DNA from: Desulfobacterales bacterium
Lineage (GTDB): Bacteria; Desulfobacterota; Desulfobacteria; Desulfobacterales; 4be13
DNA: 17,300 nucleotides
Direction of reading: 5' to 3'
Assembly (NCBI GenBank): GCA_029934695.1
Contig: JAOZLU010000008.1
Span: 1 to 17,300, forward strand
The position numbers and the translations under genes are program-made. Each line of letters starts with the position of its first letter. The stretch's first letter is position 1. Below, piece after piece: positions 7,282-14,790 of this stretch. The notes under the pieces are model-generated. The model ran no database searches. It saw only the letters and a list, made by a program, of their open reading frames with translations, and had not been told where the DNA came from.

Positions 7282-8538
7282 CTAGTTCCTGAGAGTTTGG
7301 ATCGCCTTCAGGGCCATACCGGTCGCATTCTGATTTGAGGATACCACGTCCGCGGGCTTATTGGCGCACCCTGCGGCAAACATGCCGCCTTTTTCAAAGT
7401 CGTTGATGACAAAGCCGTCCGCGTTATACCTCAGATCCGCGGGAAGTTTTTTTGCAGCAGCGGTGGGCTGCATACCTGTCGCGAGAACGACCATTTCAGC
7501 TTCCTGTCTGATCTTCTCACCTGTCACGGCGTTTTCTGCAACCACAGTGATATTGCCGTTTTCTGCTTCCTCAACTTCCGCAACCTTGCCTTTGATGAGA
7601 ATGACGTTCTCATCTGCTTTGATCTTTTTGTAGAACTTTTCATATCGCTGGCCTGGTGCCCTGACATCAATATAAAATATATAGACTTTCGCATCAGGGT
7701 AGCATTCCCGGATGTATGTGGTCTGTTTCAGGGAGGCCATGCAGCAGATATATGAACAATAGGGAAGATGATTTTCGTCCCTTGATCCCGCACACTGGAC
7801 AAACGCGATGCTTTCCGGTTCCTTGTCATCTGAGGGACGGATAATTTTTCCGCTTGTCGGTCCGCTCGGAGATGCAAGCCGTTCCATCATCATATTGGTT
7901 ATAATATTCGGATATCTGGCAAACCCCAGATTGTCTATTTTGGCTGCGTCATAAGGTTCCCAGCCTGTGGCCCAGACAACGGCGCCGACTTTCAGGTTTA
8001 TCGTTTTTGCTGCCATATCAAGGTCAATGGCATCGTATTTGCATGCCGCCTTGCAGCGTTTCGCATCCTCAGTTCCGATAATCTGGGGAGAAATGACATA
8101 GCGGGAAGGGAAGGCCATGTCAAAGGGCAGAAAAGCACCCCTGATCTTATTCATCCCGAAATTGAACTCACTGGGAATCTCTGTCTCACAAACATTTTCA
8201 CAGTCGCCGCAACAGGTGCAGTTCTCGTTTACATATCTGGGACTGATTTTGATGGTGGCGTCGTAATTGCCTGGTTTTCCATGAACTTCTTCAACCTCGG
8301 CAAGCGTCAGCACTTTGATTTTCGGATTGTCTTTGATTCGCCTGAAATTGATCTCAAGGCCGCAGGACGGGGGGCATAGTTTGGGGAAATACTGATTCAG
8401 CTGCGATACCCTTCCGCCCAGGTAAGGATTCTTTTCGACCAGGAACACTTCGTACCCTGTCTCGGCAGCTTCCAGAGCTGTGGTCAGGCCGCTGATTCCT
8501 CCTCCGACGACCAGAATGCTCCCACTGTTTTCTGCCAT
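7282..8538 (-). CDS. qmoA: QmoA, HdrA-like flavoprotein subunit
   Basis: 418 aa, with ATG at 8538 preceded by AAGGAG. The N-terminus carries the FAD-binding motif VVGGGISGL (residues 10-18). Cys-rich segments follow: CPPSCG (55-60), CTCCGDCENVC (107-117) and CKAAC (162-166). A second Gly-rich stretch and ATGMQPTA occur later, and the C-terminal MFAAGCANKP is typical of HdrA-like flavoproteins. In the complex QmoA pairs with QmoB on the cytoplasmic face and is considered the likely contact with AprAB. It is smaller than QmoB because it lacks the ferredoxin and MvhD parts. The gene lies 122 bases beyond the aprA stop, and a strong terminator intervenes. Confidence 0.95.
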   Translation of the reverse strand: MAENSGSILVVGGGISGLTTALEAAETGYEVFLVEKNPYLGGRVSQLNQYFPKLCPPSCGLEINFRRIKDNPKIKVLTLAEVEEVHGKPGNYDATIKISPRYVNENCTCCGDCENVCETEIPSEFNFGMNKIRGAFLPFDMAFPSRYVISPQIIGTEDAKRCKAACKYDAIDLDMAAKTINLKVGAVVWATGWEPYDAAKIDNLGFARYPNIITNMMMERLASPSGPTSGKIIRPSDDKEPESIAFVQCAGSRDENHLPYCSYICCMASLKQTTYIRECYPDAKVYIFYIDVRAPGQRYEKFYKKIKADENVILIKGKVAEVEEAENGNITVVAENAVTGEKIRQEAEMVVLATGMQPTAAAKKLPADLRYNADGFVINDFEKGGMFAAGCANKPADVVSSNQNATGMALKAIQTLRN

Positions 8539-8562
8539 GTAATTTCTCCTTTATGAATGGTG

Positions 8563-8586
8563 AATTGTGAATTTCAATTCACAATT
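8563..8586. promoter_or_regulatory. Perfect AT-rich palindrome upstream of qmoA
   Basis: AATTGTGAATT and its exact complement AATTCACAATT are separated by two bases. The centre is about 36 bases before the qmoA start, just after the aprA terminator. It could be an operator, an RNA hairpin in the qmo leader, or just one of the repeat-derived elements common in these spacers. I see no convincing promoter between it and qmoA. Confidence 0.45.
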
Positions 8587-8594
8587 AATAAAAA

Positions 8595-8622
8595 CCTCCA
8601 GGTATCTTATGACACCTGGAGG
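8595..8622 (-). terminator. Intrinsic terminator of aprBA
   Basis: A 9-bp stem CCTCCAGGT / ACCTGGAGG with a 10-base loop is followed on the minus strand by TTTTTATTAATTG. This is the classic stem plus U-run form, 38 bases beyond the aprA stop. It should end, or at least attenuate, aprBA transcripts before qmoA. Confidence 0.85.
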
Positions 8623-8660
8623 CCCTTTATCTAACTGACATACAAAACTCCGCTTCGCAA

Positions 8661-10643
8661 TCAGGCATCAGGAATGATCTTGATGTAGTCTTTCTTGAAC
8701 ACGTCCCATGTCTTGGCTTTGGGATCAAACTTGGAGTTGACAAAGCAGAACCAGTTCTCATCATCCTGGCCCGGATAATCGCTCTGATAGTAGAAGCCCG
8801 GATAGCGGGTTTCCTTACGGTACTGGATGTGACGCAGATGCGATTCCACAGTCCAGATACGATGGATAATCTCCCATGCTCTCATCAGCTCATGAACATC
8901 AGCAGCAGCCAGTTTTTCACAGTCTTCGCGCATTCCCTCCAGCTTTTCCATCACGATCTCAAGGCATGCATTGGTGGTCTGATAGAATGTTGCGGTTCCT
9001 GCGCCGTACTCATGGGTGGCTTTCATCATCCGGTACATCATGCCCTCGGGCTTGAGGTAGTTGGGGTTGATGTCAATGGCCGTGGTGTATTCACAGTTGT
9101 CAAGGAAGGTTCTTACCGGTTTGTAAACCAGGTCAACCAGTTCCTCTTTGCTCTGGCTCAGGGCCGGTGCAAAGTCAGCAAAATCCTTGGCATATCTGAC
9201 CATCTGTTTCGCGACCATGCGTCCTTCAGCATGAGAACCGGAGGAGAACTTATGACCGGAGCCGCCCACACCGTCGCCTGCGGTAAACAGGCCGTTCACC
9301 GTGGTCATACGGTTATAGACTTTACCGTTCTCAGCTTTGATCTTGTAAGAATCCGGTACCCAGTCATAATCAGGCCCGGAAGTCCAGAGACCGCAACAGC
9401 CTGAGTGAGAACCCAGCAGGTAGGGCTCGGTCGGCATGACTTCGGAGTTCTTCTTTTCGGGCTCTGTGTCAGTGGCGCACCACAGGTTGGCCTGACCGCA
9501 GGTCATGTCCAGAAAGTCTTCCCAAGCTTCGGACTCAAGATGCTTGAGTTCTTTCTTGTCCATGGTTTCGCCGAGTTTGGCCAGCGCGCTTACTGTGTCC
9601 ATGATGATGGGACCGCGGCCTTCTTTCATCTCAAACAGCATCAGGTGGTTACGCAGACAGGTCGGGGTGATGGCGGCAGTTCCGTAGGGAGCATATTTTT
9701 CAAGTTCAGCCTTGGCAGCATCGCTGCCTGCAAAAGCTTCACCAAGACCATTGAGGGTCTGAGCTTTGAACAGGAGGAACCATGCGCCCACAGGACCGTA
9801 ACCGTCTTTGAAACGGGCCGGGGTGAAACGGTTTTCCATCATGGACAGCTCTGCACCGACTCTCATACACATAGTGTAGGTGGAGCCTGAGTTCCATACC
9901 GGATACCATGCACGGCCCTTGCCCTCACCCATCGAACGGGGCTGATAGATGTTCACAGCGCCGCCGCAGGCAACCATCATTGTCTTGCATTTGATGATAT
10001 AAACTTTGTTTTCACGCACGGAAAAACCGACTGCGCCGGCAATCTGGTTTTCTTTGTTTGCATCCAGAAGCAGTTCTACGATGAACACGCGCTCCAGAAT
10101 GTTGTCTTCGCCGAGGGCCAGTTTGGCAGCTTCAGCAACGATTCTTTTGTAGGACTCACCGTTGATCATGATCTGCCATTTGCCGGTACGGACAGGCGCG
10201 GCACCGGATTTCAGCGATCCGAGTTTCAGACCTTTCTTACCGTCCAGAGTCTTGCCTTTGTCATCTTTTTTCCATACAGGCAGTCCCCATTCCTCAAACA
10301 GATGAACGGAATCATCCACATGACAGCCCAGATCGAAAATCAGGTCTTCACGGACAATGCCCATCAGGTCGTTGCGGACCATGCGGACATAATCATCCGC
10401 TGTGTTTTCGCCAATATATGTGTTGATAGCCGAAAGGCCCTGGGCAACAGCGCCGCTACGTTCCATAGCAGCTTTGTCAACCAGAAGAACCGACTGACCA
10501 TCGTCCATCCATTTTTTTACCTCAAACGCTGTACCGCAGGCAGCCATACCACCGCCGACGATCAAAACATCAACTTCTTTTTCCTCAACTTCCGGATCCC
10601 TGACAGCCTTGGTCTCGCCCAAAGGTTTATTCGGTAATGCCAT
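8661..10643 (-). CDS. aprA: APS (adenylylsulfate) reductase alpha subunit
   Basis: 660 aa, with ATG at 10643 and AAGGAGG upstream. It belongs to the fumarate reductase/succinate dehydrogenase flavoprotein superfamily. The FAD dinucleotide motif VLIVGGGMAACG is at residues 26-37, and SGAVAQGLSAIN follows at 63-74, where the family has a substrate-binding Asn (N74). Further family signatures are NIYQPRSMGEGKGRAWYPVW (231-250) and GSHSGCCGLW. With AprB it forms the cytoplasmic heterodimer that reduces APS to sulfite and AMP at the FAD, with electrons arriving through the AprB clusters. Length is as expected for Desulfobacterota. It is co-transcribed with aprB, 45 bases away, and ends before a strong terminator. 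No missing key residue is visible. Confidence 0.97.
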   Translation of the reverse strand: MALPNKPLGETKAVRDPEVEEKEVDVLIVGGGMAACGTAFEVKKWMDDGQSVLLVDKAAMERSGAVAQGLSAINTYIGENTADDYVRMVRNDLMGIVREDLIFDLGCHVDDSVHLFEEWGLPVWKKDDKGKTLDGKKGLKLGSLKSGAAPVRTGKWQIMINGESYKRIVAEAAKLALGEDNILERVFIVELLLDANKENQIAGAVGFSVRENKVYIIKCKTMMVACGGAVNIYQPRSMGEGKGRAWYPVWNSGSTYTMCMRVGAELSMMENRFTPARFKDGYGPVGAWFLLFKAQTLNGLGEAFAGSDAAKAELEKYAPYGTAAITPTCLRNHLMLFEMKEGRGPIIMDTVSALAKLGETMDKKELKHLESEAWEDFLDMTCGQANLWCATDTEPEKKNSEVMPTEPYLLGSHSGCCGLWTSGPDYDWVPDSYKIKAENGKVYNRMTTVNGLFTAGDGVGGSGHKFSSGSHAEGRMVAKQMVRYAKDFADFAPALSQSKEELVDLVYKPVRTFLDNCEYTTAIDINPNYLKPEGMMYRMMKATHEYGAGTATFYQTTNACLEIVMEKLEGMREDCEKLAAADVHELMRAWEIIHRIWTVESHLRHIQYRKETRYPGFYYQSDYPGQDDENWFCFVNSKFDPKAKTWDVFKKDYIKIIPDA

Positions 10644-10688
10644 ATTATTGTTCCTCCTTAAAAAAATTCAGTTTTCAATATTTGGTTT

Positions 10689-11126
10689 TTAGACAGTTGC
10701 AATGGGTTTCGGAAGCTCTCTGCCTTCTGACTCTTCGGTTGCAAGCAGTTGACTCTCAATGTCTTTCCCTTTAAGGTCTGCGTATGCATTGGCCTGTCCT
10801 TCGGGGGTTGTACGGATGGGGAACTTGAAGCGTTTTATGGTGCCGTTTCTGAACTTGCAGGTCCACATAACATCTTCGGTGCCCAGCATCGGCATGATGC
10901 TGCTTCCCAGCGGCACGAAATCTGCATAACCTCTTACTTCAATTGCCTGGGTGGGGCAAATCTTCACACATGAAAAACATTCCCAGCACTGATCCGGCTC
11001 CTGATTGTAAGCCTTCATTGCGTTGGGTTCCAGAACCATCAGATCGTTAGGACAAATATACATACAGGCTGTCTTGTCCCCACCTTTACATCCGTCACAT
11101 TTTTCAGTGATTACGAAACTTGGCAT
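10689..11126 (-). CDS. aprB: APS reductase beta subunit, two [4Fe-4S]
   Basis: 145 aa, with ATG at 11126 and AAGGAG upstream. Two cluster motifs are visible: C10, C13, C21, C25 (the long CKGGDKTAC spacing is diagnostic of AprB) and C47, C50, C53, C57 (CWECFSCVKICP). The C-terminal part (WTCKFRNGTIKRFKFPIRT) is the beta-rich tail that wraps around AprA. It carries electrons from the Qmo complex to the FAD of AprA. First gene of the minus-strand block; the sat gene often found in this neighbourhood is not here. Confidence 0.97.
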   Translation of the reverse strand: MPSFVITEKCDGCKGGDKTACMYICPNDLMVLEPNAMKAYNQEPDQCWECFSCVKICPTQAIEVRGYADFVPLGSSIMPMLGTEDVMWTCKFRNGTIKRFKFPIRTTPEGQANAYADLKGKDIESQLLATEESEGRELPKPIATV

Positions 11127-11366
11127 TTAAACATTCTCCTTAATTACTGTGTTATTAAATTCCATTCTTCCTTACTTAATTTTTTTAGCCAAATTGCTAC
11201 CCTAATATAATAAACAAACCGTTTCCTTATTCCCTGACTGTCACCAACGGACAGCAACAGGGGGAATTACCTCTATTTGGTCAATTTTATTGCAAAATCA
11301 TAGCCAGATGTCATTCTCAGCATCCGGACGCGTCTGTCGGGCAATTTGATATCTCTTTTAAAATCA

Positions 11367-11406
11367 GCTATATAGATAATTTGAGTATAAAAAAACGATA
11401 TATAGC
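11367..11406. promoter_or_regulatory. Inverted repeat overlapping the apr -10 box
   Basis: GCTATATA (11367-11374) and its complement TATATAGC (11399-11406) are separated by 24 bases. One arm covers the proposed -10 box and the other falls in the early transcribed region. Possible operator; chance in AT-rich DNA is a real alternative. Confidence 0.35.
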
Positions 11407-11428
11407 ACCGATCACTTTGCCTTGTCAA
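11399..11428 (-). promoter_or_regulatory. Candidate sigma-70 promoter for aprBA
   Basis: On the minus strand a perfect -35 box TTGACA (11423-11428) is followed after 18 bases by TATATA (11399-11404), with a TGC just before it as in extended -10 promoters. Transcription would start near 11391. Confidence 0.55.
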
Positions 11429-11565
11429 GAACTTTCGGCCAATTTATATCAATTTTTGCTTTTTTTTTACATTTTACTGTTATTTTCATCCGGAATAAAA
11501 AATGAATGATTGTGTTCAAACGCTGTTTTTGTTATAGCCTGAAATAATAAACACGTTATGAAAGG

Positions 11566-12303
11566 ATGCAAGTTTTGGAAAACGATAATATGATCCCACT
11601 TTCACCGAATGACACATTCAGATTTTCATGCTCGGAAAATATCCCCTGCTTTAATGAATGCTGCAGAGACCTGAACCAGTTTCTTACACCTTATGATATA
11701 CTGAGGCTTAAAAACCGCCTGGGCATTTCATCCGATATTTTTCTGGACCGCCATACTGTCCAGCATACAGGCCCAGAATCCGGGCTCCCTGTGGTCGTAT
11801 TCAAAACAGATGATGCATCGGAATTGAAGTGCCCCTTTGTGACACCTTCGGGGTGCAGTGTCTATGAAGACCGCCCGTCATCCTGTCGCACATATCCGCT
11901 TTTTCGGGTGGTATCCCGGTCAAGGGAAACAGGCAGAATGACAGAGCAGCATGTTCTGGTAAAAGAAGCCCATTGCCTGGGGTTTGAGCAGGGGCACGTT
12001 CAGACGGTAAGGGAATGGACTGAAAATCAGGGGATTGCCATTTATAATGAAATAAATGACCTGCTTATGGAAATCATCAGCCTGAAAAACCAGTTTCGTC
12101 CCGGGTCCCTGGATATGAAATCAAGACACATTTTTCATATCGCGTGTTATGATCTGGATGCATTCAGAACGCACATTTTTAAAAAAGGGGGTTTGGATGA
12201 TTTGGACATGGACGCTGATATATCAGAAGCTGCAAAGAATGATGACACAGCACTTTTGAGATTGAGCCTTGAATGGCTGAAACAGACGCTTTTTAAAAGT
12301 TAA
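11566..12303 (+). CDS. YkgJ-like cysteine-cluster protein
   Basis: 245 aa. Cys pattern C22, C28, C32, C33, then C89, C97, C107 (GCSVYEDRPSSCRTYPLF) and C137 is that of the YkgJ / UPF0153 family, putative Zn- or Fe-S-binding proteins of unknown reaction. Some relatives act in flagellar or other protein modification. The start is uncertain: ATG 11566 has AAAGG touching it, too close for use, while the same AAAGGA is 8 bases before an in-frame TTG at 11575. ATG 11590 is a third option. No signal peptide; cytoplasmic. The gene is divergent from aprBA and its stop codon lies inside a heptamer repeat. A link to sulfate reduction is not shown by the sequence. Confidence 0.8.
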   Translation: MQVLENDNMIPLSPNDTFRFSCSENIPCFNECCRDLNQFLTPYDILRLKNRLGISSDIFLDRHTVQHTGPESGLPVVVFKTDDASELKCPFVTPSGCSVYEDRPSSCRTYPLFRVVSRSRETGRMTEQHVLVKEAHCLGFEQGHVQTVREWTENQGIAIYNEINDLLMEIISLKNQFRPGSLDMKSRHIFHIACYDLDAFRTHIFKKGGLDDLDMDADISEAAKNDDTALLRLSLEWLKQTLFKS

Positions 12304-12320
12304 AAGTTAAAAGTTAAAAG
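12293..12320. repeat. Heptamer repeat (TTAAAAG)x4
   Basis: Four perfect TTAAAAG units start inside the last codons of the YkgJ-like gene and contain its stop codon. Reverse-complement-like units (CTTTTCA twice) follow at about 12353-12367, so the RNA could form a weak stem. Possibly a simple-sequence repeat that changes length by slippage. Confidence 0.75.
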
Positions 12321-12385
12321 CTGAAATGGCTGAAACGAAGATCAATGCCGAACTTTTCACTTTTCACTTTCCCGACGATTAAGCC

Positions 12386-13201
12386 ATGAAACTTAAAAAC
12401 AAAGTCGCACTGGTGCTTGGTGCTGTAAAAGGTATCGGGAAAGGTATCGGGCTGGCCCTTGCAAATGAGGGCGTCAGGCTGGCTCTCAATTATTTTGACT
12501 GGGAGGAAAGCCTTGCTGAAATGAAGCAGGATTTTGTCCAGACCGGTGCAGAGCATCTTGTCATCAGAACCAACCTGCTTGAAACCGACACCATCCCGGT
12601 GCTCATTGAAAACGTCGTCGGTCACTTTGGCCGTCTGGATATCCTGATCAACAACATTGAGCGCGGGGGATGGCCGGTGGTGCATGGCCCATACATTCGG
12701 GAACAGTGGGATATTGAGCTGGCAACGACGCTCCGCGCAAAGCAATGGATATTTGATGCAGCCCTCTCACATCTCAAAGCTTCGGGAAACGGTGTTGTCA
12801 TCAATTTTTCTTCCATTGCGGGAATTGTGGGGAGATCAGGTCCGGCCAGCCTTATTTTTAATGAGGGATATTCAGCAGCAAACCGGGGAATATCCCTTCT
12901 GACAGAGACCTGGGCCAGGATGGGCGCGCCGGAGGTGCGGGTCAATGAAATCATGCTCGGCATCATTGACACTCGGCACGGGGATAAAACAAGGGGTTGG
13001 GGACTGCTCACTGATGAGCAGAAACAGGCCCTTATGGATCATACCCTGCTGGAACGGACAGGCACGATTGAAGATGTGGTCAGGACAGCCCTCTATATAA
13101 TAAAGGATGCACCGTTTATGACAGGGAGTGTGCTGCGGCTTGATGGCGGATATGTGCTTGGCGGTGAAAAAGTGGGGCAGATGCCAAAAGGGGTCTTATG
13201 A
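12386..13201 (+). CDS. SDR-family protein lacking the catalytic Lys
   Basis: 271 aa. The Rossmann cofactor motif is LGAVKGIGKGIG (11-22) instead of TGxxxGxG. NNIE (89-92) replaces NNAG. The Ser region is INFSSIAG (139-146), and Y162 is present in GYSAANRGIS, but the Lys of YxxxK is Asn (N166, codon AAC). The C-terminal GSVLRLDGGYVLG is typical of classical SDRs such as FabG-like enzymes. Without the Lys the normal Ser-Tyr-Lys mechanism is impaired, so this may be a non-catalytic or altered-mechanism member. No good ribosome binding site precedes the ATG, and a heptamer-repeat spacer separates it from the YkgJ-like gene on the same strand. Substrate unknown. Confidence 0.85.
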   Translation: MKLKNKVALVLGAVKGIGKGIGLALANEGVRLALNYFDWEESLAEMKQDFVQTGAEHLVIRTNLLETDTIPVLIENVVGHFGRLDILINNIERGGWPVVHGPYIREQWDIELATTLRAKQWIFDAALSHLKASGNGVVINFSSIAGIVGRSGPASLIFNEGYSAANRGISLLTETWARMGAPEVRVNEIMLGIIDTRHGDKTRGWGLLTDEQKQALMDHTLLERTGTIEDVVRTALYIIKDAPFMTGSVLRLDGGYVLGGEKVGQMPKGVL

Positions 13202-13288
13202 AATCTGTAAGTGTGGGGAGCGAAACCAAACTTTTGCCAATATTTTTTTGCGTCATTGAATCATTTATTGTATTAAGACGATTTTTGG

Positions 13289-13317
13289 TTGACTGCTGGC
13301 GGGAAATCATGTAACAG
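13289..13317 (+). promoter_or_regulatory. Weak promoter candidate for the ATPase/DUF4435 unit
   Basis: TTGACT (13289-13294), then 17 bases, then TAACAG (13312-13317). The -35 box is good and the -10 box poor. It lies 45 bases before the ATPase start in a 160-base spacer with no other obvious signal. Confidence 0.25.
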
Positions 13318-13361
13318 CGGTTTGTAACAATTTGAAATAATCTCATAAACACAAAAAGACT

Positions 13362-14786
13362 ATGTATATACGAAAAATTGAAATTAAAAATCTGTGGGGA
13401 AATGATTTCTCATGGACACTCAATGAAGATGTGAATGTTCTGATTGGCAAAAACGGTTCAGGGAAATCAACAATACTACAGATGCTTAACGAAGCAGTGT
13501 TGCCTGTTGAAGACAGCAAGCTGAACTTCAGGTTGTTTGACTCTGTTGATGAAATAATTGTCGAATTGGAAGATGATATTGTAATCAGAGTTGACAGTGA
13601 AAGCAGAAGTATAACGGGAAATACGGAAATCACAGATTACAAATTAAATGCAAAACTGATTAACACTTTTGATGTTGCTGAAAAAAGTCTAAGCCCGAAT
13701 ATCACATTGCTTGATTACCAGCTTGACAAGTTAAAACTTGAATTTGTTACTTATCAGAGAGATTTGTCAAACCAGGTTGAAGAAGCATTTAAAAACGATA
13801 ATGAAATAGCAAGAAAAGCTCAGTTGGAAAGCATTCAGACGATCTATGAAACTAAAAACATGTTTATCAGGGTTCTGACGGAACTGTTTGGTCATACAGA
13901 AAAAAAATTTGATGAAAAGGCATTTCTTTTTTTAAAAGCAGGTGTCCAGACACCAATTTTGCCGGAAAATCTGTCATCTGGAGAGAAACAGGTACTGATT
14001 ATTTTATTAACAACATTGCTTCAGGACAGAAAAGAATATATATTATTAATGGATGAGCCGGAAATATCATTGCATATTGACTGGCAGAGAAGTCTGATTA
14101 AAAATATAAGACAGATAAACCCGAACTGCCAAGTTATTATAGCAACCCATTCACCGACTGTTTTTTATCAGGGCTGGATTGAAAAAATGGCAAGAATTGA
14201 AGAACTTCAGTCAGCTTCAGATTTGGAAACAGAAAGTGCCATACTGGCAGAAAAAAACAAGCGGTCGGAAGGGCGTGTTCAAAAAATAAAAAGTGATTTC
14301 AAAAACTTTTCTGGAGGCATACCGGCCAAGCTGTATCAGTTTAACCGCAAAATCAGCGCATATAACTCATTTACAAGAGAGGAATGCATTGAACTGTTGG
14401 ACTTTCTTCTTAAAGAAAATGGAATTCATCCTGATGTGATAACATTTACCTCTTTTATCTCCAAGCTTAACAGTTATGCAGATGCAAAAGAGATTTTTGA
14501 TTTAATGGAAGCAGAGACATATACTCGTTTGTCTCATGTGAGGCCCAATGACATAACTCTTAACATTTTAATTAAAAAAGTGAGCAGGGTTGAACAAGGC
14601 ATTGAGCTTATTCAAAATCTGAGTAATAACCAGAAACTGCAATTGTATCCTGATATCATAACTTTCAGCACTTTGCTTGGGAAAGCAAAAAATACAGATG
14701 AAATCAGATTGATTGAAGAAATGCGAAACTATTACGGAGTAAAAACTAATGATATATACTTAAACAAATTAAATTTCAAAAGGTAG
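13362..14786 (+). CDS. AriA-like SMC/ABC ATPase fused to PPR-like repeats
   Basis: 474 aa; the start MYIRKIEIKNLWG is typical of the AAA_15/AAA_21 (OLD/RecF-like) group. Walker A GKNGSGKST is at 29-37, ABC signature LSSGEKQ at 204-210, Walker B ILLMDEPEISLH at 227-238 and the H-loop ATHSP at 261-265, so the ATPase looks intact. Residues 130-165 are helical. After a charged linker (about 275-323) come roughly four PPR-like helical-hairpin repeats at 324-358, 359-396, 397-431 and 432-463, with motifs HPDVITFTSF, RPNDITLNIL and YPDIITFSTL. PPR repeats normally bind single-stranded RNA. The downstream gene is a DUF4435/TOPRIM-like protein 4 bases away, as in PARIS, where the ATPase AriA senses a phage trigger and releases AriB. 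By inference this protein is the sensor ATPase of a defence module. The gene is AT-rich relative to apr/qmo, which suggests transfer. Confidence 0.85.
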   Translation: MYIRKIEIKNLWGNDFSWTLNEDVNVLIGKNGSGKSTILQMLNEAVLPVEDSKLNFRLFDSVDEIIVELEDDIVIRVDSESRSITGNTEITDYKLNAKLINTFDVAEKSLSPNITLLDYQLDKLKLEFVTYQRDLSNQVEEAFKNDNEIARKAQLESIQTIYETKNMFIRVLTELFGHTEKKFDEKAFLFLKAGVQTPILPENLSSGEKQVLIILLTTLLQDRKEYILLMDEPEISLHIDWQRSLIKNIRQINPNCQVIIATHSPTVFYQGWIEKMARIEELQSASDLETESAILAEKNKRSEGRVQKIKSDFKNFSGGIPAKLYQFNRKISAYNSFTREECIELLDFLLKENGIHPDVITFTSFISKLNSYADAKEIFDLMEAETYTRLSHVRPNDITLNILIKKVSRVEQGIELIQNLSNNQKLQLYPDIITFSTLLGKAKNTDEIRLIEEMRNYYGVKTNDIYLNKLNFKR

Positions 14787-14790
14787 CTTG

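Larger units (their letters stand above)
11127..11565. other. 439-bp divergent intergenic region
   Basis: This AT-rich stretch lies between aprB and the plus-strand YkgJ-like gene. It holds the aprBA promoter candidate and an inverted repeat (listed separately) and must also hold the promoter of the plus-strand gene, for which I see no convincing boxes. No open frame with a ribosome binding site and no RNA gene is apparent. If the promoter call is right, the aprB leader is about 265 bases long. Confidence 0.6.

Noticed and set aside
8829..9890. Long plus-strand open frames opposite aprA (191 and 161 codons)
   Set aside because: They lie entirely antisense to a well-recognised gene, have no ribosome binding site or family resemblance, and are explained by the codon use of aprA.
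12622..13011. 129-codon minus-strand frame opposite the SDR gene
   Set aside because: It is wholly antisense to a recognised SDR gene with no start signal or recognisable product.
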